From Astrocystis sublimbata (lineage: Eukaryota; Ascomycota; Sordariomycetes; Xylariales; Xylariaceae): DNA of 64,000 nt. The notes below the pieces were generated by a model. The model saw only the letters and a program-made list of their open reading frames with translations. It ran no database searches and was not told where the DNA came from. Positions 54,761-64,000 of the stretch are shown here, in pieces (the stretch's first letter is position 1; each line of letters begins with the position of its first letter). The stretch is from NCBI GenBank assembly GCA_022453515.1, contig JAJNNY010000030.1, positions 310,001 through 374,000 of the forward strand, in the 5' to 3' direction. The translations under genes were made by a program, and so were the position numbers.

Positions 54761-55687
54761 CTTGCATCGGGTAACACGTCTTTCTAACTCAGACGGCTAC
54801 TTAGTCTCCACCATGCAAGGGACGTACTTCGGGATAAAACTAGCTAATTATATAAGGGCTGGGTGACTCCCAAACGCTTAGGGGAAAAGCACACCAATCC
54901 ATAGAACTGGACACCTATCCCCCAATTACCTTGCTACCTGATTACGTGCCTCCTTGATTGAATCCTTTGGCCCTGGTTTAGATTCACTTGACGCTCTATG
55001 GGGACGTTTCTAGAGAAATGCGACGACCAGACAGACAGCTTGGGCCTCGATTAAGTGCAGTGAAGCATGTCTCCTCGCCATGTGCGTCTTCCTTTCTATA
55101 CGTATCTCAAGCATCTAAGAAGCAACTCCTACTTGCGCAATATCCTCTCTGATTTCCTATCGCACAATGACACGAACCCAAAATCCCGTGTGATCACATC
55201 GCGGAGGAGAGTAATTTTTTAGAATATACAGCGAAATGGCAAGTTGGTTTTCCAAAGAAGTGAACCGCCAGGCGGCATATTCCCAGTATGCCGCATGTGC
55301 TGCCAACTAGAAGGGCATCAATAATACACAGGATCCAGTTGACCAAGCAAGCAAGCGGCGTCTCAAACATCGTGGTTGACCAGCACCGACCATCCTAACC
55401 AGAATTTTCAGTGCCGGCCAGTACCTGTCAGTCAATAGGTCAAATGATTATATAACAGCCCTCCCTAAGCATCTCACGTAGGTAGTAGGTAGGTACATAG
55501 GTACCTACCAAAACCACGCCACGCAAATATTAGCGGCAGCAAAGACAAAAGCCCAAGAAAAAAGGTTTCGTAGGCAATACGATTTGAATTTTAAGCCCAC
55601 AATTGCAGATACAAATTAAAACAATAAACATGAGTGGTAAAATGTAAATAAGTGGTTGGGAAAAACATTGCATTCGAAAAAATTTAG

Positions 55688-55759
55688 TAGCTGGCGATTG
55701 TTTCGATCAATCGACCTCCGGGTTATGAGCCCGGCGCTCTTCCACTGAGCTAGCCAGCT
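55688..55759 (-). tRNA. Initiator tRNA-Met (CAT), copy 1
   Basis: A 72-base cloverleaf on the minus strand, intronless. The acceptor stem is a perfect seven pairs starting with A1-T72, a mark of eukaryotic initiator tRNAs. The D-arm is GCTC-AGTGGAA-GAGC, the anticodon stem CCGGG/CCCGG and the anticodon loop CTCATAA. The T-arm is GATTG-ATCGAAA-CAATC, with A54 and A60 instead of the usual T54, again typical of initiators. The discriminator is A73. A T-run follows the 3' end on the minus strand as a Pol III terminator (TAAATTTTTT). Confidence 0.93.
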
Positions 55760-56973
55760 CTGTTGAGCCTGCGCCATCTTGATTGAACGCTTATTGAACT
55801 GATTCAAATTAGAATACAATATAACGTACCTATCTTGAATTAGTACTAATTCTAATAATATTCAACACCAACATTTGTTCTTGGCCACCATTCAATATTG
55901 TTGGCGTATAAAATTCGTCTGGAAATGGAGCTTCTGATTCTCCTACATACCTAGCTACAGATTAGAGGAGGGGATAACAACCTAGCTAGGAAGAGGAAGA
56001 AAAACACAAAACCAAAACCACGCTGCAACACATGTTCCATCCACTGCCATGTCCCTCGGCCATACCAATCTATTTACTCGTCGCCAGAATTCGATGCCAT
56101 TCAACCAAATAACGTATTCAACTCCTTCCCATAACATGCGAAGACTTTCTCAAACTCAACTGTCTGCAAATTAGGTGGGTGACACGGTAACATCAATCAA
56201 TCAATCACGGCCCATCATCAAACCGGCTTCGAGGGTCGCTAAATCCGGATGACTAACAGCACGACTCCGTGTGCTCTCTGCTAAATAGCTGGCAGAACCA
56301 ACTTCCATGAAACACTCACCACTACTGCTAATATTAAAAGGTAATACGAGGTGCTGAGTTGCAAGTATTGCCAGATCATCAGTGGTCACATAGCGGCAGC
56401 TACAACCTCACGCTTCAACACCACACCTTAGCACCATGAGGAGTCAACAACAAGTTTCAGTATGACGAAAGCAGATGGGACAGAACAGACATATTGCGGC
56501 GATCCATGCCGCACAACACTCTGAGATTCTTCTGTATGTATCTCTCTACATAGCAAACTAAGTCGAAAAGATGAGATACGCACACATGTACCCTCACCCC
56601 AGCCGGGTTCTCTTTCTTCAAGGCCAAAGTCAAACACCGAATTCCATGCCACTGGTCCTGATTCCCCTTCCACCTCTTTCTTCTGCATGTGCAACTGCCT
56701 CTGCCGCTGCCACCGGCCCTAGTCAGTCAGAGCAGGATGCCTCAGATGAAAACGATAACACGAACATAGCTAGAACCCGAATATCTCTCCCCAGTCTATC
56801 CCGCCTCATTCCACCCCATAGCAAGCAAACACCCAAGATATATACCATAAAATAGAATACACATATATGTAACAATATCATCTTCCATAAGTGGGCAAGG
56901 GCATCGGAGTGGGAGTACAAGTGGCAAAGGCGGCAAGGAAGAACAGAAAAAAATTAGAACCCTGAAAAAAATT

Positions 56974-57045
56974 TAGCTGGCGATTGTTTCGATCAATCGA
57001 CCTCCGGGTTATGAGCCCGGCGCTCTTCCACTGAGCTAGCCAGCT
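56974..57045 (-). tRNA. Initiator tRNA-Met (CAT), copy 2
   Basis: Identical over all 72 bases to the copy at 55688-55759, in the same orientation and about 1.3 kb away. It keeps A1-T72, A54, A60, the CAT anticodon and a following T-run (TAAATTTTTTT). Outer flanks differ from copy 1 beyond the first few bases and the T-run, so this is not a simple recent duplication of a larger block. Confidence 0.93.
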
Positions 57046-57592
57046 CCTCTGAGAAGATTGCTCTCTTTGTGTGAGTAACTTCCCGGTCAACAAGATATAT
57101 AACTCTTACTACACGGACATAATAAGATAATAAATACGTAAGGCAGGCAAGATAAGCAACACCGATAGGTAGGTACTAAACTCAGCACCATATCATTCCT
57201 AGTCCCATTCTGATTCTTATTCCTATTCTCCCCAAGCCTCCTTAAGACCTTGAGGTCACCCCATCTTACCTACCTACCCTGAGGTATCAACTGCTAAAAC
57301 CTATCTCGCCTAACCTGAGGCAGTTTTCAAAACGGACGTCTGATCTCCCTTAATCATTCGCCGTCTCCCTTCCCTTGTTCCTTCCAAATAGCAAAAGCAA
57401 AAACAACAACGCCTGCCTAGCTAACGATGACTAACTGTAACAGCAACAGTAACTGACCGCAATCCGCTAAACTTCAAAAAGCCGCATCGAAGAAAAGACT
57501 CGCAATGACAAGCAACTCAAACAACATCCAAATCCCACAGTCCACAGTCCACATCAACATGCGTCTGTCTGCATCACACCCTCACCCCTTCC

Positions 57593-60500
57593 TCAAAACC
57601 CATCCATCCCCTCAAAAGTCGGCGGATCCATAGCCATGAACTCGAGGAGATCCACCCCACCAACATTGACGCCCTGGTCCGTCATGGTGACATTACTATT
57701 CTCGCCGCCGCCGATATTCTGGAAAAGACCTGCCCCGGGAGGGAGGTACCACATCTCGTCTGTCGACCAGTCGATACCGCCACCCCCTCCACCACCTCCT
57801 GCGCCATCGTGATTTCCAAAGATATTGTTGTGGTCGCTGCTCATGTTGTTGGGGTCCATGATGCCGTTGCTGCTATTGTTTGTTGAGTTGTTATTGTTGG
57901 GGTCGTTGTTGCCATTTTGATTGTTCGGATTATTGCTGTTGTTATTGAAGTTCACGGCGCCGAACATGGCTGCCGAGCCGGCGGGGAACGGGAAGTTGCT
58001 TGATGATAGGTCGAATGGTGTAGCTGAGATGCCGGATGGGGTCGATGTGCGTTCTGTCTTATGCGTTAGCGAGTGCGACATGATTGGACATGAGGAAAGT
58101 GATCCGCGAGGTTCGCTCCAGAAGTAAGGAAACGGAGAAGGGTGGGGTGGGGGGATAAAATGCAGCAGGACGGGGAGACGACGAGAAAGAACGAGGCAAG
58201 AGTGAAGAAAAGAAAAGCCTCGACATACCAGGCACCGCGAACTTAAACCCTCCATTCTCCATCCCCCCTCCCATCAACCCACCAGCACCACCACCACCGC
58301 CAGCCTGTCCATTCATCATGCCGGCAGCGCTCGCCATCCTACTCATCCCATCTCCATTGAACATGCCACCCATAGCTCGCACGCCATCAACGCTCGACAA
58401 AGGGGCGAACTTGAAACGGTCCCTCAACCTCGTCGTCAAGGATTCCAAGAGATCCCCAAACCGCGTGCCTAGATGGATATCATCCACAACACAGGTCCTC
58501 AGCGCATGTACCGTGCGATCCAGCAGCGAGATACTGGTCTCGACATCACTCTTCGGGGCGCCCAGCGCAAATGTTTTGAGCAAGAACATGGCCCCGCTGA
58601 TGATTCGGAAATATGTCCTCACGGGGGCATGTTTCAGGTATCCGTTCTTGAAGAGGCCGTCGACGACTGTGCCCAGGAGACTGCGGCACCCAGATACGAC
58701 TTCCTTCACACACTCCTGGTCTGCAGCGCCGAAGCGCCCTAGGTGACCGATGGGGAGGTTTCCGAGGTAATTCTGCGTCTGGGGAGAGAGTTCTGTTATA
58801 CCACTCCCATTCCCGTTTCCATTCATACCGCGCAGCGGGCCCAGACCGTGACCGTCCCCATTGCCTGCAGCGGAACCAGCCGTGGCGTTCGTCGTGCATC
58901 TCTCGACAACAGCCTGCAACGCCAGGGAGTTGACATAAATCCGTACGTACTCATACTCAATGGTCAGGATATGCCTGATGAACTCGGGCAATCTAAACCT
59001 CTCGAACTCGCGCCACCACTCCTTCAGGATGGGCTGGAACTCCTTCAGCAGCCGCGTGTACGCGCCGCTCTGTATGATCTCGGTGGTGTGCTTCCGGGAT
59101 TTGAACAAGCGCTCGTTGCCCAGATGCATGGCGTTACTAACGCCCACCCAGCACTGGATGATCTGGTCGTCGAGCTCGACGTCCGGGACGTAGTTGAAGG
59201 TCGTGTTTGACATGACGCTCGGGTTCGTACCCGGCGTTGTCCCCTCGTTGCCCGTCATCGGCCGCCGCTGCGAGGCCGAGAACACCGGATCCGTCTTCCG
59301 GATGCTCTCCGGCACCATGTTGGTCCAGCCCAGGCGGCCCGCCAGCTGTGTGATGTAGATCAGGAGTAGGCGCTTGATGCGCATGGCGCGCAGGCGGTAC
59401 GACTCATCTTCATACTCAGGCCGCGTGATAGCGTTGGCGGCGAGGAGCTCGTCGATATCGTCAAAGACACCCAGTTCGTAGGCTAAGCCGAGGGCATTGC
59501 TGAGAAGCATCCAGCACATGCGATCGCTCCGCCACGCGGGTTCGAGCCAGCTTTCTATGCGTTGGCCGCCCACGCTGCCGCCGGGTCGCGATACCACGTC
59601 GTCTTCGAAGGTGTCGGGCACCAGAGCCACAGGGGCAGGCAGCATGAGCTCGTCGATGGCCTCCTCGGGCGGGAAGTGAAGGGCTCGGGGATGCCATTCG
59701 GTCAGGATCATGAGCGACTCGACGGTGCCCAGCGTTCGCAGACTGCCCTTTCGCAAACCGCGCCAAGGCGCTGTACTCGAAGTCTGCGATTCATCGGCCC
59801 CCGATCCGCAGAAGCCTCCTCCAAAAGCCTCCTGGCCCCAGAGGCATCGCTCGACCATTCTTCGGAGATATCGCCACAGTTCCTCGTGGATGGCATGTGA
59901 CCGGCAATGGCCTCCAGTTGTACGGATGCTGTAGTATCTTGAGGCTATGGTGAGCAGGGTCACAGCAAGGATGGGCTCCTCTTCCAACAGAGTCGGATGA
60001 GATCCAGGGCTACGAAACGTCGGGGGCGATACGGGGGTCATGGGAGACAGGTATTCGTAGTAACTGGCGATGACGGAGCGGTTAGATACAGACCTTGCTG
60101 TGCAACATGAGGCAGATGACTCACTAGACGATGTACTTGACAGCTTCCTCCTTAGTGAACCAGCCAGCGCGTACAAATCTGAACCGAGCCCATGCCTTCA
60201 TAGCCTCCCGGTAGCCCGGCTCGTGCTCAACACTCACACGGGCCTCGACCTCGAGGTTCTCATCGTCAAAGCTATCGCAAGGCAACAAGCGCGGATCTAT
60301 GGGGTCGGCTGGCTTGGAGGCGGCGCGGTTCTGCGGTCGGCTGCCAAAGCCAGAAAGAGAACCACGTGCGGCCCTGCGTCCTGGAGGCGGGGCTAGTGAA
60401 GGCGGGATCGGGGTGGGCGCGATGTTTGCGCTTGGTACGGCTTCCTGATGGACCTGAAGAGAATGAGGGCTGTCGGGCATGTTAGTCACAGACATTTACT

Positions 60501-61387
60501 TCTCAATGGCGTGGTGCGGTGTGGCACGGAGCGAGAACATAGGGATAGAGAGAAATGGTAGAAGAACAAGGCTTGGGGCGTGTATACCTATCGGTGGCGG
60601 CCTTGTACAGGAGATCGAGGGCATCATGGGGACCGTAGACACCCTTCCGCATGACGTTCTGGGCCTCGAGGTTCTCCAGCTGGGCATTCGCATTGGAGTC
60701 CTCATTGGGACCGGTATAACCGTTGCGGTGGGTATCGGCGGGAGAGAGGTTGTGGGCGTCGCGGGATGGATCACGGGCATCGTGGAGGCCGTGGGAGCGG
60801 CGCAGAGGCTGGGTCTGGCCGGTTGAGCCGCCAGGGGTCAGCGGGAGGTGCTGGAAGGGCTTGCTCAGGGGCACGGGTTGGAATGTAGTAGAGTCGTCGG
60901 GGTCGTCGGCGGCAGGGTTGCCGAGGGGCGGGGAGCCCTCGAGGTAGTGGCGCTTGCGGCCGTTGCGGACGATGTACTCGTCGGCATACTCGTCCTGGTC
61001 GTCGTCGTTCTTGCGCTTGCGGCGGGTGGCGCTGAAGAAGCACTCCTTGCTCTCGCGGCGACAGCGCATGCAAGGGGGATCGTGGGGGTTGTCGACACTG
61101 CCGAGGTCGCAGCGAACCTTACGTCGGCGGCAGGGGATGCATGCCTGGTAGACACGCTTGTGCTGGGGCTGGGACGGGCCAGAGCTGAGGCTCCTCGCGT
61201 GGCCGTCGGGGTTGGTGGCGTCGTCGCCGTCCTGGCTCGCGCCTCTCAGGCCGGCGGAAGCACCATTATTAGAGGCGGCGGCGGCGGTGCTGGGCGAAGG
61301 GGCCGGGCGAGAGGGTGCAGGCGACTTGGAGACGGCGGGCTCGATCTTGGGAGAATGGACCGAGGACCGTCCGGCGGCGTCCTTCAT
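57593..61387 (-). CDS. Aro80-like Zn2Cys6 transcription factor
   Basis: A GAL4-type nuclear regulator. Four exons (61387-60588, 60469-60125, 60063-58229, 58053-57593; introns 118, 61 and 175 nt) encode about 1146 residues. The zinc cluster is C-x2-C-x6-C-x12-C-x2-C-x6-C ([17 protein letters not shown], then [19 protein letters not shown]). The long spacer and NPHDPPC motif mark the Aro80 family; yeast Aro80 activates aromatic amino-acid catabolism, but many fungal relatives have other or unknown targets. The fungal TF middle-homology domain begins at the exon 2-3 junction ([20 protein letters not shown]) and runs through [28 protein letters not shown] and [15 protein letters not shown]. The C-terminus is Gly-rich, then strongly Asn/Gly-rich. 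Intron 3 has a GCTAAC branch near its end. Exon 3 start was chosen at 60063 because upstream acceptors break the frame or the family block. Confidence 0.88.
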
Positions 61388-63430
61388 ACCTACGGGTGGG
61401 TGGAAGTCGATGGTGATGGTAGGATGATGAGAATGGGCTGCTTGCTCGGCTTAAGGCGGGTTTCGGGGGTTATACGAGGGGGAATCGGATAGCGAGGGCA
61501 GATGGAGGGGTGGAGGGTGGAGGTTAGAGTCGGGAACAAGTGGCCGGGGCTATACCAAGTTTATATCCCGTTAGCCTCCAGACTTAGGCCCTGTCGCACC
61601 CTGTCACTGCCTGTCCCGTGCCTGTCCTGCACCCTTGCACCCTTGCCAAGCCACCACTTAGTCTCGCCCAGTTAGTCCTAGCTGCTTTCGCCAGGCCAAG
61701 CACACCTCGGCACAGATTAGACCTGCGGGGCTATGCGACCTAAGAGAGATAGATGCATCCAACTATCTGCGCTAACCTTAGGTCGACGTCGATAGGAGAT
61801 TGACCAGACGAGATTAACGAGATTGGCGAGATAGGCAAGTAGGAATCCCCCATCTGCCAGTCTGATTCTGTACCATCTGTACAACAAGTGGGTGTGCAGC
61901 GTGAGCTAGCTGGCCTGCAGCAAGACGCGGGGAAGATATCGCGGGGTTTTAAACCAGCCAACCAGATACATCTCAATGGAACCAGTCACCATCCATTGAT
62001 CAATCAGTATTGCTTATTACTGTAGCAATATGTTAGACCAGATACTCCATGCAGTCTTTGGCATTTCTGTCCCCTCTCCGAGTCCGTGTCCGGGTCCGTG
62101 ATATATATCTCTCCCCACTAGGTACGTAGTTGGTTGCTTTACAACCTTGCGACAGCACGCTCTCGGCAATGGTTTACTGATTGTGAAGGATATACAAATA
62201 GATATATGCTTTACTATTTTCGCAAGACATGAGATATGTGTATAGCACTTACTTCAATTGATCAATAGAATGAAAAGGAAATGCAGCCATGTCCAGAAAG
62301 TAAGTGGCCTACTTTGTATACTTGATATGATTATGCGTTCGTGGTGTGTTGGCTGCACCAGACAGACAACCATTTCGGTTCACATTGAGGTAAATGGGTT
62401 CGGGTACCATCAGATAGACTCACCTACATCCTCACCCAATGAGCTTGCCCAGTCGACAATTTAGAATGCGATAGGACCTCTTTCCGGCCTGTGCGCTCGG
62501 CGGGCTGCCCGATTTGTATCGTGTACTTTGCTTTGAGTGAGGATTGTGGCGAAGCTCCGGATCGAATGAATTTGCGATACCACATGACTGGTCCTGTGTA
62601 ACTCTGTCACCGGTTCATTGGTACGGTGAAGGTCCCGGAGCCGAACCATACATCTGTAGGCTCGGCGATATCGCTAGACATACCTAGGTAGGCCGACAGC
62701 TTCGTGTATCGTCGACATGTTTCGTTTTGTCGCGTCACATGCCTGCTACACAATACATGTAATACATCGGCCACTTCGATGCTTACGCGGGCAAGAGATG
62801 TATACCAGACCCTCAAGTACAGACAAACCCTAGGCTACCTGTGCAACGTACATCATCATGAGAAGTACGCAAAAACTTTTATTCCAGCCTGAGGCTGAAA
62901 CCCCTTGCGTGCATGAACCTGGGACACAGGAGACCATACCCACCACTTTTGAAGAAGAGTCATCTCCTACGAAGGGTTGAACATGACCCGTAGTGCGAAA
63001 AATAAATGAAAGCGCCCTTTGGAGTAGGTAGAGCACTATCAGTGTTGATCCTCTGCTTGTGTATTGCTCATATAGCCCCTATTTACACGTAGTCTATAGG
63101 TTGGCTATACGTTCGCAACGACAAGATCGAACGCTATGCTACATATCATTCGTTTTTTGTTGTATTACACATGCGTCAGAAAACGCAAACCGTGACGCCA
63201 GAGTTGTCCAGAGCCTCGCCTTGCCCATCGATGTCCGAAATTTGGCTGGTATAGCCGCCCCCCAAATAATAACGCCAATGCAATGCTGGTGGTTCCTCGT
63301 AGGGATTTCAAATACAGAAGAGAACCCCTCACCGCTGACTCCGTGCGCCGTCTACTGGTCTGCCGTACGCCGCTGTCTGTCTCATCGCTCTGTAATTGCT
63401 TTTCTGCGCATAGCTAGCTCTCTCTCCCTC
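61388..63430. other. Intergenic region, no supported gene
   Basis: About 2 kb between the Aro80-like start and the stop of the TAF14-type gene. The first 250 bases are likely promoter and leader, with CCTGTC-type repeated units at about 61586-61640. The rest contains only short frames without domains. Confidence 0.5.
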
Positions 63431-64000
63431 TTACACAACGATTATCTTTTGCTCCACCTAAAATGAGAGCGGTTAGCAGTGAAAAGGCGAGCGTCGACGA
63501 AGTATAGGCAGGTTAATGCCATGACATTCGATAGCAAGGAACACATGTCGAGAGCAGGAGTAGACCTACGAGGAAATCCCAGATCATCTTGGTAAGGGGC
63601 TCAGGCATGGTGAACAGATCCACGGTGAACTCGCCGCGCTCGAGGTCGTTGTTCGTAACAGTGTCCTCGGTCTTGTTGTCGTGTATCATCTGGATCACGT
63701 GCAGCAGGTCGTCCTCGTTGAGCTTGACCAGCGCATCGCCGATCTTTTCGTAGTCGAACGCATACTTCCTCTTTTTGCTGTCGCCAGCCTTGCGCGCCTT
63801 GTTCGCCTTGGCGTCGTCCTCGTTGCCCACGGGCCCGGTCTCGCGCAGAGCCTGGACGAGCGACTGCGAAGGGTTCTTGAAGACGACAGTCTGGTCGTTG
63901 GTGTACTCGGGCGACTGGAAGTTCAAGTCGTGGAAGACGGTCACCTTGGTCTTCTCGGTGTAGTACATGTCGATGGACATCTCGAACTCTCCCCAGCCCT
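63431..64000 (-). CDS. TAF14: TAF14/Tfg3-type YEATS and ET domain protein, 5' part cut off by window edge
   Basis: A small YEATS-domain subunit shared by TFIID, TFIIF, SWI/SNF, INO80 and NuA3 in yeast; the YEATS fold binds acylated histone lysines and the ET domain binds partner proteins. The visible exon runs from the window edge (64000) to 63570, and the last exon is 63457-63431. A 112-nt intron with a TGCTAACC branch and a TTTTAG acceptor changes the end from a read-through frame to WDFLVEQKIIVV. The frame opens GWGEFEMSIDMYYTEKTKV, then FHDLNFQSPEY, VFKNPSQSLVQALRETGPV (end of YEATS), a Lys-rich linker and the ET part (DALVKLNEDDLLHVIQMIHD, FTVDLFTMPEPLTKMIWDF). The N-terminal YEATS half lies beyond the window. 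Confidence 0.92.

Larger units (their letters stand above)
54761..57592. other. Intergenic region carrying two tRNA genes
   Basis: About 2.8 kb with two initiator tRNA-Met genes. The rest has A-rich stretches, GGTAGGTA-type repeats (about 55478-55500) and no supported protein gene. Positions 57090-57590 are the 3' side of the Aro80-like gene. Confidence 0.55.

Noticed and set aside
55616..55819. A short minus-strand frame sharing text with another at 56878-57093
   Set aside because: The shared text is the tRNA-iMet sequence translated; both are tRNA genes, not proteins.
1..64000. A biosynthetic gene cluster
   Set aside because: No polyketide synthase, NRPS, terpene cyclase, cytochrome P450 or MFS transporter was found; the two Zn2Cys6 regulators lie about 60 kb apart among housekeeping genes.

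Overview
The window looks like nuclear DNA of a filamentous ascomycete (Pezizomycotina, most likely a Sordariomycete). Genes are split by short GT-AG introns of roughly 50-175 nt, several with TGCTAAC/GCTAAC-like branch sites. Two GAL4-type Zn2Cys6 regulators are present, and the proteins resemble those of filamentous fungi. The organism call is inference from gene content, not a database match.

Fourteen protein genes can be supported, twelve apparently complete and two cut by the window edges, plus two identical initiator tRNA-Met genes. Left to right they are: a FarA/CTF1-type fatty-acid regulator (minus, runs off the left edge); an NSUN5/Rcm1 rRNA methyltransferase (plus); a secreted DUF1996 protein (minus); a PI-PLC-X-like protein (minus); a RagC/Gtr2 GTPase of the TORC1 pathway (minus); a protein with an embedded MIF/tautomerase domain (minus); an SRPK-like kinase (minus), divergent at 186 bp from an acyl-protein-thioesterase-like hydrolase (plus); an ERGIC-53/Emp47-type L-type lectin (minus); the ALG8 glucosyltransferase (plus); the ISWI partner ITC1/ACF1 (plus); poly(A) polymerase (minus); a kinase-ankyrin protein (plus) followed by a membrane protein with an acidic repeat tail (plus); two tRNA-iMet genes (minus); an Aro80-like Zn2Cys6 regulator (minus); and the 3' part of a TAF14/YEATS gene (minus, runs off the right edge).

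Most genes are conserved housekeeping functions: rRNA modification, N-glycan assembly and ER-Golgi lectin transport, TORC1 nutrient signalling, chromatin remodelling and transcription, and polyadenylation. They do not form a cluster. Spacers are long and hold microsatellites, a degenerate repeat-derived stretch at about 28.1-31.1 kb, and two inverted, diverged copies of one element about 16 kb apart (28.4 and 44.6-44.9 kb) that share two hairpins and a short coding remnant.

The most accessory-looking part is 49.5-54.8 kb: a protein kinase fused to ankyrin repeats, whose repeat part is interrupted by an in-frame stop that no simple splice resolves, followed within 400 bp by a membrane protein with an acidic repeat tail. 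It is the best candidate for an undescribed module, but function cannot be read from the sequence. The most distinctive gene-structure feature is in ITC1, where the only coding part of the first exon is the start codon itself. All exon coordinates were derived by hand from splice sites, frame and remembered family patterns.
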